NCBI GenBank assembly: GCA_010909165.1
Contig: MU008196.1
Coordinates: forward strand, 434,001 to 498,000
Direction of reading: 5' to 3'
DNA: 64,000 bases
DNA from: Anthoceros angustus
Taxonomy: Eukaryota; Streptophyta; Anthocerotopsida; Anthocerotales; Anthocerotaceae
Shown here: one piece after another, positions 21,334-34,433 of the stretch
Layout: each line of letters opens with the position of its first letter
Numbering within the stretch: position 1 is the stretch's first letter
Position numbers and translations under genes: made by a program
Notes under the pieces: generated by a model
Databases searched by the model: none
Told to the model about the DNA's origin: nothing
What the model saw: only the letters and a program-made list of their open reading frames with translations

Positions 21334-22140
21334 TTCAACCCCAGTCAAAATCCCAACCAGAATGTCGGAAGGCGAGGAAGTGAGAAGGACGGGAGGGGTC
21401 TCACCCGCAACTACCCACAATCGGCCAAGTGGAAACAAGAATGATTCAGAAGCAATGAAGAAGTTGCATGTCGAACTCCCTACTAGAGAATGACAACATA
21501 GAGATCAAGTCACTAGTGAGAGGGCTACAACTCATGCACTCTGAAAATTGGGAGGCCCAACAAGAGAGATCCAACTAACTTGCTGCTAATGGAGAGTTGC
21601 GTTCAAACCTCAAGGACAATTGGATCGAGATTTGCAGCGGAAGATCAAAACGTAAACTTTTGATGGTTTAGTGAAGGATGCACAAAACACGATTAGATTG
21701 ACAAGAATGGATAAATATCTCACAACCAGCGACAAAGATGACCAACAAAATATTCAGTTTTGTGTCATGTTGTTGGAAGGATATGCCTACTGGTTTTGTA
21801 GACAACGCAGGTGGATCTGGGAATGGAAGCCCCTCCCTATCCACTCCCAAATGTTTTTCAGACAACAGTTCTTGAGCCAATTCGTGCAGGTAAACCACCG
21901 AAAAGATATGTACCATGAGTTCAGAACCATCGCTCAGCAGCAGGCACCACTGACTTTGAAACAATGGTCTACAACATGAAGAATGTGCCTCATCCACAAC
22001 AGGCTAGGCACGTTCGCATCCTTTTCCAGAGAACATACTCCGATCGACTGACACTGTTGACCAGGCTCTTATTCCAAATGTAAAGTGGCCAAAGAATCCG
22101 TGCTCAATTTCGTGGGTGTCTCATTTCTAAACCGCTGATG
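21334..22140 (+). pseudogene. Gypsy Gag fragment, better second copy
   Basis: It repeats 19543-20335. The core at 21671-21979 is open: DKYLTTSDKDDQQNIQFCVM, LLEGYAYWFCRQRRWIWEW, FFRQQFLSQFVQVNHRKDMY and EFRTIAQQQAPLTLKQW. The pattern of aromatic residues spaced through a helical core fits the Retrotrans_gag family (capsid). The N-terminal part has a few deletions (around 21478 and 21570). No matching pol follows. Confidence 0.65.
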
Positions 22141-24450
22141 CATCCCATTGCGGCATGTGAGGAGTACCCATTACCTAGCTCACCTGCATTAGTTTTATAA
22201 TTACTCTAGCCTATCCATCCGTATTTACCTTGTTACTTCTACCCGTATTAAATCCGTATCTCTTGCTTGGTAGAAACCTATATTTACCTTGTTGTACTAA
22301 GGTCTCAAAATCATGGGGCGTTGAGGTCGCGCTGTGACGTGGGGGGCTGCTCGTGCGTAACCTGCTGATCTACCACCATAAGGTGTGGACCTACAATCAA
22401 AGGGTGTCATTGTAGGTCTGAAAGTGCTGATTGACAAAGTGGCACGGTGAGGCGCGGCTGCTGTTTGTGGAGTGAGTTGAGCCGTGTGAGAGGGCCTAGG
22501 GGTGTGAAGGGGTGTGTGGTTTGTGCCTTGGATACTGGTGAGCTGACAACCAAGAGTCTCATGGGACGAAACCTTTTGTACTTAGCGACAGTGGGATAAG
22601 AGTGGTCACTATAGGGTGATCCTGGGGGTCCCGGGGTTTTCCTCCCACAAAAGCCCACAGTTCTCTATTTGAATGAAGGTAGATAACATCGAAGATTGCC
22701 AATGCCGACCCACACATGCTAGGAACTTTTCTTATTCAGGCAGCCAACATCGTGGAAGAACATATCGCTTCAAGCAAAACAGCTTGGAAGAACAAAATTT
22801 GACAGCAACACATGGAAACCAATCGTGACAGGTCACGGAACCCAGGGCAAGCTTTCAAAAGTCGATTCCCAAAAAAGTCATGTTCTGCATCCAATAGACA
22901 TATATAGGATATTAGGATAATAAACATGACAAGGAACCCACGAATTCTATGTATAATATGTATTTACGGTCGTCCATAGGAAGGGCGCGCCGGACTCCCT
23001 CGAGCAAGTTATTCAGTACAAGACATCTTTTAATAAACTTGAACTTGAACTTGAACTTGAAGGCCATCCGGAAAGGTGCAAAGTCTAGATGGCAAGTTAA
23101 ACGTCTGACCGTTTGGCTTTAGAGGGAGGGAATGTTGTGGCGATTGTTTGTGTACGTAGGCCTTCTATGACTAGTACTAAGCCAAGGTTAGTCACTTAGG
23201 ACGTTCAGTGTAGTTTGCATAGAGGAAGGCACGGAGTCGATTTCTTGGGAACGAATCCCATAACTACAATGACAACTATGTAGGTCCTGCTAGCTAGATG
23301 CTGGGAATTAGCTCGACATCTGGCCAAAGATGCTTTAAGTAGGACATCCCCCTCACTGGATGACTCACAACAACAAATTCTGTCAGTGCGCCTCCGTCAA
23401 ACAAAAAAATAGAGAACCTCTCCTACTCCGATATTTTGAAACGTGGCTTCCCTTTCTACTAGGGTACTAGCTCTTTACTAAACAAAGACTCACCCGCTTT
23501 GTTTTTCTTCTTCACGAAGGGAACAAAAATAGCATTATCAATAGACTACTAGTCTCAATCCCTCGATACTATCAACCCTATCATGTCATGTCAACCCTAT
23601 CATGTCAATAAGTTAACAAGATTCTACATCAAAACCTTAAAACGTCGAAAGATAAAAAAAGGAAGGTACTAAGTTGCGGGCGATAAATGAACTCACCTAT
23701 CCATATCAAAACCATATCACTTTTTAATTAAAAAAATACGAGGTGCTGCAATGTACAAAAAAATACACAAAAAGATAGAAATTAGTAAACATAACAATAC
23801 AATTCTATTAAAAGCCTAATGGGTCGGACCCCCTTGATCATGGGGCATGCTATGACCCCTTATGCAAGTCTCGTGTAAAGCAGGTTAAAACATTTGAGGC
23901 CGCCATATATACGATATTTGTTGTCTAGACCGTGAAAAGGGATGATATAAGGTCCTTTAGGACTGTGTATTGCTGGCAATGGCCCACTATTGTAAGGGTA
24001 TCCAGGGCCTAATATATTATCTTTGCTGGCAATAGCCCACTATTGTAAGGGTATCCAGGGCCTAATATATTATCTTTGCTGGCAATGGCCCACTATTGTA
24101 AGGGTATCCAGGGCCTCCTTGTGGGTCACGCTATTCAAAGGCCACTACAATGAAAATATCCTATCTTCTCACTAAAAAACTCGATCTATACTTTGTGTTA
24201 AGTAAACTATTTTACAGAAGTAGATATCTTTCCCTACCCTATATGTATCTATTACTCTATCTTGCTTTTATTATACAATATGCATTACTTTTATGATACA
24301 ACAAGGTTGAGAAGCTTGAGCTAATTTTATTGCACAAATTTATTTTGTTGTATACTAAAGCGCCCATCTATGTTGTCTGATTATAAATCTTATTTGTTGT
24401 GAGTTAGTTTTATGTAATATAGAGAATCGAGTGACTCCATCTACATCAAT
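22141..24450. other. Intergenic, no gene recognised
   Basis: Only minor repeats are visible: a hexamer tract (ACTTGA)n at about 23037-23062 and the 53-base repeat listed separately. Short open frames here have no recognisable domain. Confidence 0.5.
23971..24116 (+). repeat. 53-bp tandem repeat, 2.8 copies
   Basis: Units begin TGCTGGCAAT at 23971, 24024 and 24077. They differ by one base (GGCAATGGCCC versus GGCAATAGCCC), and the third copy diverges after CAGGGCCT. Confidence 0.9.
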
Positions 24451-27307
24451 ATAGTGTGAAAAGGGACATCTTATATGTGCATGTAAGAATTATAGATATG
24501 GAGGTTACTGAAAAGCTCATAAAATTAGGACCTAAGGCAATCTTGAAGAATTCAAAGCAACGTTCTGAGTTTTCCAATCATTTGAGCTTGACGGATGGAG
24601 AATATGTGATAATGTATCTATTAATGCTCAAAGTGCAATGCTGTCTTTGGAGATTGATTGTGTTGAAGAAGAATCTCATAGAAATGGCACTAAGTATATT
24701 ATTAATAGATAGAAATAGACTATCCTATGGATATCACTAGTTAAAACTCTGAGAGATCATATTTGATGTATTTTTATATTTAAAACCACATAAAATTACA
24801 CAAAATCATATATATTTTCATGATGAATAGAGAAGAAGTAAGTAAATTGTGTCATGCTGAGTTGCAACAATTATATAACATGTATAGAAAGCAATAAGAG
24901 GTAAGTGATATATATACATACCTTATAAGAATGATATTTTAAATAAAAATACAAGATTATGTACGAATAGAGTAACTTATGTTTATTGTGTAGAAGGCTA
25001 TTAATAATAGAAAAAAATAAAAAAATAATATATTACATACGCAATTAGATGGAAGATTACTGTCTTATATTTTTTTGACTTATAAAGATGAATTTATAAA
25101 TAATGGGAAGAGAAAAAAAACTAGAATTACAAATGCAAATAAGACTATCACGTCAAGCTAAGCTACGGCTACGGAGAAAAGAGAAAAGCAACAATGAATA
25201 AATACTAGGTTGGAATACTTGAAGATATAATATTATATTTTTACACATCCAGGATATTGTCATGAGTTTAATTTATCAGAGCTACTCGAAGATAAGAAAA
25301 AGAAGTGTTATTTTTGCTACAAAGGGAGGTAGCATGTTACATTCATGTGAAGCTAAAGTGTATTTCTATGGCTGGAGACTGTGGTGTATTTTTCTACAAA
25401 TTAACTAGTAAGTATTTTTGTCATAATATGAATTCAAATAAAAGTCTTTCTTGCTCAAAATTTATGCAGCGTCTAGAGTTAAAACATCGGTTTGGCCATA
25501 ATGTGCAATTTTTAAGATCATTGACTAATTCCTCCTACCCTCTTGTATTTGAGAAGGCCAATGAAAATAGAAGATGTTTTTGTACAGAGGAATTATGAAG
25601 AAGGCATTATTTTTACATAAAATATGCCAAACAAAAAGCATTTTCTTCTTGGATCTTGAGAGTATTAAAAAACTAGCAAAAAAACACAATACATAAAAGG
25701 TTTCTTGCTCCTAAGGCAGATATTTTTCAAAAGGATTGGTGCCAATGATTATTTTGCAAAAATGACATGAAATAAGTGATGCTGATAAGAAATATCATGC
25801 ATGGTTACGATACACTACAGTCATTTCGAGAGGTATGTATCTATTTTTATATCTACATCGTGTTGGATGCGCATATCTTGCAACTTTTGACTTCACTTTG
25901 GATTATACTCTTCCAAAATATAGCTTGTAGACATCTTTTATGGAAATGATTGATTTGACAAGTATGGTCATTAAAATAATTATACATTCATTATAATTTA
26001 TCATTAATTTATTTTTATCTGATATTTAAAATATTCATTCGCTGTTATTAGCAACTTATTTTCACATCCACTTGTGATACTTCATGTTGTCCAACAATGT
26101 AAACAACTTGAAAATTTTGGAGAAAACAAAAGAAATGATACTTTGAGCAAACAAGCTCGGGAACAATTGTAACAACTAGTAGAAGAAGCACGAACCCTCA
26201 AATTCATGATTGAACTAAAAGAAAACCGAATTGGATGTAAGCATGAATATAGGTTTTAAGCACATGCCTCTAAACTCGCTATGTACTATAATTATCTATT
26301 TTAGAGCAGATTAAATGCTTTTACAAAATTGACCTCCAGTTAAACATTTTATGATTTCACAAGTAATTCTTTGATTTTTTTTTATCATTTTTTAAATCAT
26401 ATTTCATAACTCATACACGTAAAAGCCCAAGGTATGAGGTGCCCTAAAAGATTATCAAGAATAGCAACTTATCGATTAATGGTACATATAGGGCACTATC
26501 CTTGAAAGCTTTGCGTGGACGACAAGGTGCAATGGAACATCAAAGAGTTGAAGTTTCTAAGCTACAAAGAAGGAAAGTAGTCTGGTGTAAAAAATTCATA
26601 ATTGGCTTAGTGAACATCTTGATGTTAGTATAAAAAATCTAGCATTTCTTCATGACGCAATTCAAAGTAAGAATTCATAATAAAAACTGGATAGTTTTAT
26701 CACATCATACATGTAAAAATTATTTTATACAATACTTTCTAATTTGACTAAATGAAATAAGCACCCTACATTATACACCAGTTGATAAAGCTGGTAGCCA
26801 CCCTATACATAATGGGTTAGGTATATCTTTCAATATTCAATTCAATAGAAGGATGGTCTCATGGGGATTAATTCTTTATGAGCCATACCACTAGGCAAAG
26901 TAAAATTGATTTATCTAAAAATAATTTTTGAAAATATATTATTAGATTTTTAATTTTATTAGGTGTATACCAATATACTTATCTATTTATACCTACAGCT
27001 ATTCAAAAAATAGGACCTAATTCACAACCAAGATAAGGGTTGCACTTATCTTGAAAAGTGATTGAATGATATGTTCATTTTAACGTTGTGTTGCATCAAT
27101 GGAATCTAAGCAACAATCAACTTTGAATTTTCATGGATCAATATAGAGTAGAAAGCTTAAGAGTTGAAGAAGTAGTTTGATGCTTTAATTGGGGTTAGTA
27201 GCTAAGACATCAAAGATGATAACTATTGAATGCCACAATGGAAGGCTTTGCAAAGGGAACTCCTATTGCAATATTTACTACATAAACTTACCAATGACAA
27301 TGCTCAT
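24451..27307. other. AT-rich region with exon-like scraps of an unrecognised gene
   Basis: The region is clearly more AT-rich than its neighbours. One block (24822-24901) encodes EEVSKLCHAELQQLYNMYRKQ and meets a perfect GAG|GTAAGT donor. Others are Lys/Arg-rich (near 25110-25200) or Cys-containing (24456-24740, 25305-25598). They could be decayed exons of one plus-strand gene, but stops are frequent and I recognise no family. Confidence 0.3.
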
Positions 27308-27660
27308 TTTTGTAGTTGTATACTACAAAAGCTCGGGCTACTAATAGTATACTAGTATTGGTTTCTCTTGTATTGGTTTCTTTCTCTTGGTTTCTCTTGC
27401 CAAAGCTCTAGTATTGGTTTCTCTTGTCAACTTGTAAATCAGACATGGACTGAAAGAACTAGGCTAGCCGCTTTGATCAATCCTACGTGTTTTTGTAGTT
27501 GTATACAAAAGCTCACCACTAGTATACTAGTATTGGTTTCTCTTGTATTGGTTTCTTTCTCTTGGTTTCTCTTGCCAAAGCTCTAGTATTGGTTTCTCTT
27601 GTCAACTTGTAACCGTATTGGCGGACCGCAAAGAACTAGGCTAGCCGCCTTGACTATCCC
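27308..27660 (+). repeat. ~182-bp tandem duplication upstream of the RS-rich gene
   Basis: Two copies begin TTTTGTAGTTGTATAC (about 27308 and 27490). They contain pyrimidine-rich TTGGTTTCTCTTG runs and end near GAACTAGGCTAGCCGC. The position suggests duplicated 5' UTR or promoter of the gene that follows. Confidence 0.75.
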
Positions 27661-30600
27661 ATTGCACGCCTTCAACGTTTTTTGTGCTCTCTCTCCCTCA
27701 TTGCTGTGGTGCCTCCCTCCTTGCCCAATAGTGCGGGAACCTTACGAAAAATCCATCTGCGACAAGTTTCAGGACGCCGACATGGCTCTGGGATGCACAC
27801 TTTGGGGCATTTCTTGTACTTGCAAACAACTGGACCATTGATTCGCAGACTCCTCAGAAACCTTTGGGGTAGACAAGAAAGGAGGTGGCTTGGATCGCTA
27901 GTCATGGATTTAGGGGGCCACCACCCGTTGAATGTGGATCTCGCTGAAGCCCCACAGTTGGTCATGCCATCCGAGATGCCATCGTCTACATCCAATTCCT
28001 CTCAAATACAGCCACCTCCTTTTTCAATGATCATGCAACAGGCGGTGGCTATGCAGCAATTTCAGTTCCAACAAGTTTTGCTAATGCAGCAAGTAATGGC
28101 GACACAGCAAGCTGCGGCTCGTGCTGCAAACATCAAGTCTGCTGCAGAGATGGCAGCTACACGGGCAGTGGAGATCAGCAAGCAACTCAAAGGCAGCAAT
28201 GTCGTGCAAGATCCAGTCACTAGCAACACTGCCACGGCAAGCCCTAACAGGTGGGTCTTGTTTTCTTGTATCATCAACCTTCCTTTGCTGGTTCATGGTG
28301 GTATATGTCATCCCGTGGCCTGCCTTGCAACATCATCTGTTGTTGCATTTATGGCGAGGTCTCTTTAGCCTGGTATCGGGAATGGTGGAAGAGACCTCTT
28401 ATGGGAATTGTTTCTTTTGATGTTCTTGGAACGTATCATTTTGGCCTTTTGTGTTGAATTTCTCTTGTTCGTACGTGTGCTAACTGGGCAGCTTTGAAGC
28501 CTGAATGGAGTTTTTGTCTACAATATCATATGTGATTGAGCGTTACAATGTATGGCTGGCCTTTAGCCTTGCAGCTATTTCAATTGGTGTAATGTTGTTG
28601 TACTAATCTTAAGGCATGTTAAGCAGGTCAAAGTCTCCATCTTGTTCCGGGTCTGCATCAGCATCAAAGTCTCGCTCCCCAATCCGATACCGACATGACA
28701 GGTCGGTTTCCAAATCGCCTATTCGCTATCGGCCTGATTGTGTGTCCCCGTCGCGCGTAAGGGATCATTATGGGTATCGTAGGCGTGGATATTATAGAGG
28801 ACGTGGAGATTATTCTTGGAACCCGTATAGACGGGATTGGGATAGGGAAAGAGAGCGAGAGAAAGAATATTACCCTCGATCCACTAGCAGGAGTGGTCAG
28901 TGAAGAGTTAGAAGGAGATCCAGGACACGATTCCATTCTCCTTGGCATCGGAGAGAATTCACTTTATCACCTAGGCATAGGCATGATGACCTAAGGGGTA
29001 CTCGTATTCATAGGAGATCTAGATCCAAAGATCCTAAGGAGAGCCGTTCGAATAGTAGCAGGAGTGGCAACTGAAGTCTCTACAAGAAAGATTCCAGCAA
29101 AAGCCAAAAAGGGCAACGGGATTCAGCTTTAGGTGTCGAAGAATTGGATGACAAAGATCAAAAGAGAAAGCTTCCTTTGAGCTCTCATGGAGAAGAGGTC
29201 GAAGTTCACCCTAATATGAAAAAGCAGCCTTTAAAGAAAGATAGCAGGAAAAAGGAACTGCCTCTGTCCCCTATTCGTTCACTTTCCATATCTTTGAGTC
29301 CATCCAAAGGCTTGCATCCTACCTTGAATGGAGTCTCACCATCAAAGCTTGAAGACGGTAAAGATGATCTGGTTTGGGCAGGAGGGGAAGCATCCAGTGA
29401 TATGCTCAGCATCTCTGAAGTTCGAGTTGACAATAAGGAGCAGCAGTGCAGCTCGCCGATATTGACTGAAGAGTGCAAGACTTTCAAGGTCAGCTTGAGG
29501 TTGAAATTGCCTAACCAGGAATTGGCTAGTCGACAGAGCAGGATCTTCAGAAGGGTTGAGCGCCATGGCCGAGAAATAAATGTCTCAGCTTCTTATGAGA
29601 GTGATGATGATAATGTTGTGGATGATTGGCGGGATGACATGAAGGCTCATAAACATGAAAAATCCTGCCAAAGAGAGAGTAAAGAGCCTGCACAAAAGGC
29701 AGAAGAGTCAAAGCCAAGCTAGAAGGTCAATGTGCTATTATGGGTATCGAGGCGTGGATATTATAAAGGATGTGGATTATTCTTGGAACCCGTTAGGCGG
29801 ATTGGGATAGGGAAAGAGAGCGAGAGAAAGAATATTACCCTCGATCCCACCGGAGCAGGAGCAGAAGTCGTAGCAGAGTTAGAAGGAGATCCAGGACACG
29901 ATTCCATTCTCCTTGGCATCCGAGAGAATTCAATTTATCACCTAGGCATAGGCATGATGACCTACTCATATTCATAGGAGATCTAGATCCAAAGATCCTA
30001 AGGAGAGCCCTTCGATAGTAGCGGTGTGGCAAGTCTCTACAAGAAAGATTCCGGAAAGCCAAAAGGGCAACGGATTCAGCTTTAGGTGTCAAGAATTGGA
30101 TGACAAGATCAAAGAGAAAGCTTCCTTTGAGCTCTCATGGAGAGAGGTCAAGTTCACCCTAATATGAAAAAGCAGCCTTTAAAGAAAGATAGCAGGAAAA
30201 AGGAACTGCCTCTGTCCCCTATTCGTTCACTTTCCATATCTTTGAGTCCATCCAAAGGCTTGCATCCTACCTTGAATGGAGTCTCACCATCAAAGCTTGA
30301 AGACGATGATGCCCAGTTTGGGCGGGAGGAAGCATCTAATGATGTGCTTAGCATCTCAAGTTCAAGTTGACAATAAGGAGCGTAGCCGCCGATATTGACT
30401 GAAGAGTGCAAGACTTTCAAGGTCAGAGGTTGAAATTGCCTAACCAGGATTGGCTAGTCGAGCAGGATCTTGAGAAGGGTTGAGCGCCATGGTAGAAATG
30501 ATGTCTCGACTTCTTATGAGAGTGATGATGATAATGTTGTGGATGATTGGCGGGATGACATGAAGGCTCATGAACATGAAAAATCCTGTAGAGAGTAAAA

Positions 30601-32456
30601 GCCTACAAAGGCGTAAGAGTCAAAGCCAAGCTAGAAGGTCAATGTGTATGTAGCTCCGTTGGGTTATGGGTCTATAACCATGCCATGCTACAAGGCATAG
30701 TACTTTGGATCAGTCTATGGGGCCAGCAAAAGGTATGAAGAGGAGGAAGATGATGAGGCATTGCTCAAAAGTTTGTTTATTTTCTACTTGGAGATAGTGA
30801 GAAGGAAGCTGGCCTGGTAACCAGTGAGGTTGAGTATGATGTGGCGATCGATGATAGAAATATTCATCCACATAGTGGACAAGGAGGAGTCGGGGAACAG
30901 CAGGTGGAATAACACCATCAAAGTCCTAGCGATGATGGTGTAGCAGCATGAGGACAAGAAGGAAAGAATGAATCTGTTTTTGAGGGTCCTAAGCCCCCAT
31001 GTGTGGCACATGATGTCACACAGTCAGAACTGGAAAAGGATAGAAAGAATGAAGATCATGTGAAGGGCAAGTTTCTGGACTCGGAAATTGGTCACAATAG
31101 AGATTCAAGGCGGAAACAACATAGAAACGTGATGGAGGATGGTCATGGGCAAAAGATAAAAGGGATGTCTAGATCCAAGGATGAGAAAAAGCAGAAGGAA
31201 GATGTTGATGAGAGGAAGGAACGTCACAGGAAACATAAGAGGAAAAATAGAAAGGCGAGGGATGGGGATGATGAAGAAGATATGGACAAGTGTGATGGTC
31301 GGAAGGAAAAAAAACGTCATAGGAAAAAGCACAAGAGGGAAGAAGATGACTTTAGGAGAGATCGGACGAAAAAAAAGTACAAGCATCGCACCAAATTTGC
31401 ATCCAATTTGCCAGGAAAATCTCCGATTTTCAGTACAGGTGAAGCAGGAGATACACAAGTTAGTCTTGTACCGCACAACAAAGGCCCAGGCCGACATAAG
31501 AAAAGGAGGAGAGTTGGTTTGAAGTCCCTTCCTGGAAGTGCCAGTCCCATTGAATGACTAGGCTGCATTCTCCAGAAGATCCAGCATCTACTTTGGATCA
31601 GTCTATGGGGCTGGCAAAAAGGTATGAAGAGGAGGAAGATGATGAGGCATTGCTCAAAAAGTTTGTTTCATTTCCTTTGCTTGGAGATAGTGAGAAGGAA
31701 GCTGGCCTGGTAACCAGTGAGGTTGAGTATGATGTGGCGATCGATGATAGAAATATTCATCCACATAGTGGACAAGGAGGAGTCGTGGGGAACATTGTAG
31801 CAGGGAATAACACTATCAAAGTCCTAGCGACTGGTGGTGTAGCAAAGCATGAGGACAAGGACGAAACGAATGAATCTGTTTTTGAGGGTCCTAAGCCCCC
31901 ATGTGTGGCACATGATGTCACACAGTCAGAACTGGAAAAGGATAGAAAGAATGAAGATCATGTGAAGGGCAAGTTTCTGGACTCGGAAATTGGTCACAAT
32001 AGAGATTCAAGGCGGAGACAACATAGAAACGTGATGGAGGATGGTCATGGGCAAAAGATAAAAGGGATGTCTAGATCCAAGGATGAGAAAAAGCAGAAGG
32101 AAGATGTTGATGAGAGGAAGGAACGTCACAGGAAACATAAGAGGAAAAATAGAAAGGCGAGGGATGGGGATGATGAAGAAGATATGGACAAGTGTGATGG
32201 TCGGAAGGAAAAAAAACGTCATAGGAAAAAGCACAAGAGGGAAGAAGATGACTTTAGGAGAGATCGGACGAAAAAAAAGTACAAGCATCGCACCAAATTT
32301 GCATCCAATTTGCCAGGAAAATCTCCGATCTTGATCTGAAGCAGGAGATACACAAGTTAGTCTTGTACCGCACAACAAAGGCCCAGGCCGACATAAGAAA
32401 AGGAGGAGAGTTGGTTTGAAGTCCCTTCCTGGAAGTGCCAGTCCCATTGAATGACT
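27660..32456 (+). CDS. RS/KR-rich nuclear protein gene, splicing-factor-like (duplicated internally)
   Basis: The first coding block (to 28250) has Met/Gln/Ala-rich helices (AVAMQQFQFQQVLLMQQVMA, then IKSAAEMAATRAVEISKQLK). A clean intron (28251-28626, GT...AG) leads into an RS domain (SKSPSCSGSASASKSRSPIR, RRRGYYRGRGDYSW, REREREKEYYPRS). An acidic/basic middle region follows (29144-29722). The last part has an acidic stretch (RYEEEEDDEALLKKF) and a long Lys/Arg/His tail (ERHRKHKRKNRKAR, KEKKRHRKKHKREE), stopping at TGA 32453. RS and KR tails of this kind are typical of nuclear speckle/splicing-related proteins. I cannot assign an orthologue, and I saw no RRM. Confidence 0.6.
28251..28626 (+). 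other. Intron of the RS-rich gene
   Basis: The donor AACAG|GTGGGT at 28250 and acceptor TTAAGCAG|GT at 28626 join to keep an uninterrupted Arg-Ser-Lys-Ser reading frame into the RS domain. The interior is T-rich, with branch-like sequence near 28600. Confidence 0.7.
28627..30640 (+). repeat. Tandem duplication of RS and middle exons
   Basis: 28768-29722 recurs at 29732-30640. Copy 2 has many short deletions (for example CCCGTATAGACGGG becomes CCCGTTAGGCGG) and no long open frame, though 30137-30370 stays readable. Copy 1 also has losses: AGTGGTCAGTGAAGAG near 28893 where copy 2 has a longer Ser/Arg-coding AGCAGGAGCAGAAGTCGTAG. Confidence 0.85.
30700..32456 (+). repeat. Tandem duplication (~0.885 kb) of the KR-rich last exon
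   Basis: Copy 1 is ~30700-31590; its first third is degraded and its KR tail (31003-31557) is intact. Copy 2 is ~31591-32456, with an open frame at 31554-32339 but a disrupted end (CCGATCTTGATCTGA near 32326). Both carry the same stop context and the same 3' flank CTAGGCTGCATTCTCC. A complete last exon would need the front of copy 2 and the back of copy 1. Confidence 0.85.
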
Positions 32457-34388
32457 AGGCTGCATTCTCCAGAAGATCCAGCATCTACTTTCTTTGGATT
32501 TGGTGCTAGCCATTTGTTAAAATTAGAATACAACGGTGTAGCCAGATCCTCTTATTTGCATGGCCGCATGTTGTCCTGGTTGTTCAAGAAGTTGATTTGT
32601 GTCCTCCTCTGTGACCTGATTCCAGTCACACACCTTGGGATGTTTGGTTGGCTTAGGTCCATCATTTTCTGTGGGCCGTTGTTTTGCAGGGTAAACTGAG
32701 TTTGTTGCAAGGCTCATGTGTCATCTGTCAACATGACTTGTTCAATCATCATTCTTAGGTAGTTCTGGACTGTCCCCATTAACGTATTATGTCCACAAAC
32801 ATCGGTTTAACAAAAATCATGTAAATGGAGTTTCTCCTTTGATCACAAGGATGAGGTTGCTTATGATTGCACAGTTTGACAATTTGATTTTGATTGTTCA
32901 TGATTATTCAATTTTTTGCTTTTGGACTGGGCCTCTTATGATACCAAATTATCTGTAATTCATGAGGTTAATCTGCATTGATGTTGGACACGGTTGGAGT
33001 ATGTTGGAGGTGGGTTTGTGGTGGGTGGGGAGTGGTAGTAGGTGGATGAATTTGGTATAGGGGTTGTGGGAGGTTTCTCTTAGGGGCATGGTTTGCATGT
33101 GAGCAGCACATTTGGGAAGCCAAGGCAAGAAAGACGCTTTGAAAATTGGGGTAAGCATGTCATGTATGGGCCAATGGGTGGACAATCAATTATTGTGCTT
33201 CATTTTGGATTGAGACTGTCTTGCTTTTGTTTCAAAACACGAATGGGCTTGGTTGCAGTGTTCGTTTGTGCCATATCAACTTGTAGAACATATCGTACAT
33301 ACAGGATTGAAGCCAGAAAATGATCTTTTCATGTAAAGTTAGAAGTTGGCTGTTGCCTGTCTGCATTGCTGTTGTGAGGATTCAAGAGAAGTAGGGAGTG
33401 ATTGTCAAATGGATCAATTGACTGGCCAATAACGCCCATGTTGTAACATTGACCTCATAGGAAAGTCCAACATATGTGATTACGATGTAAAACCCTTCCC
33501 ACTATTTTTATGGACGTTCTAACCATATTCATTTGGGATAGGCGCAACAATAATAGCTCTTGGAGTCGAGGCGGAAGTACCCCAGCGATTTGTGTATCCC
33601 AAATTCTATTTGACCGAGATTCAGGCTTCATTGCTTAAGTTGGAGTATGTCTTCCATTAGTTGTATCGTCTCCACTTTTCCATTGTCTCCCTTGTTTGCC
33701 ATGAATAATTAACTCCAAATGGACCGACCATGTTTTTTGAAAGAAATGGATTTCATGTTTCTTTTCTTTTTTGAGAGAGAAGATTTATTAAAAAAAATAC
33801 GATGTAGCCGTTTCATTTCTCATCGTTGGAGATCAGCATTGACCGAAACATATGTGTGAAGTATGAGATATGAACGCATTGCCTTTTGTACAATCCCTCC
33901 TCAACTAGATTATGGAGTCCACAACAAGAAATCTCCCCGTCCACTGGAGACTAGAGCTAACCTCCATGCTTTGGTATGCCAACTCCTCATCCTCGTCCAC
34001 GCTATAGACAGCGATTGCTCTCCCCTTGCACTCCACCGATATGTCGCCTACCTACACCATGACTAACATATCTCAAATGCCCTTGCTTTGCTGGCTAACC
34101 CTGCCCGGTCCAGAAGGTGACAATCACTTCACGGTGATGGACACTCCCTCACACCACCCTCCATCTTTTCTCTTACACATATATCAAGCCCCAACCTCGT
34201 TGTAATAAGTCCTCCATCTCATGCCAATCATTAACCCATTCATCATCATCTTGTTCATCTCCCCTGCCTATCCTCTGTCTCTAGCTAACATGTGACTAAC
34301 AGCTTTGCACAAATTTGTTGAAGTTTGCATACTGTTTTGAGCCTTGCAAGTTAAAAGTTTAGTCGGCAAGATTTCTTCACTACCCAGT
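32457..34388. other. 3' flank and intergenic DNA, no gene recognised
   Basis: This probably starts as 3' UTR of the RS-rich gene. It contains T-rich tracts (for example around 33760-33800) but no convincing coding frame, LTR or tandem array. Confidence 0.45.
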
Positions 34389-34433
34389 AGCCGCTATCTA
34401 TAGTCTCCGCCTCATCAAAAACCACATCTCTAC

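Noticed and set aside
24451-27307. Helitron helicase or rolling-circle initiator
   Set aside because: I looked for REP and helicase motifs in the Cys-containing frames and could not find them.
31105-32513. Hydrophobic minus-strand frames in the KR-rich exon (Phe/Leu/Pro-rich, membrane-like)
   Set aside because: They are the mirror of Lys/Arg/Glu-rich codons (AAG, AGG, GAA) on the plus strand.
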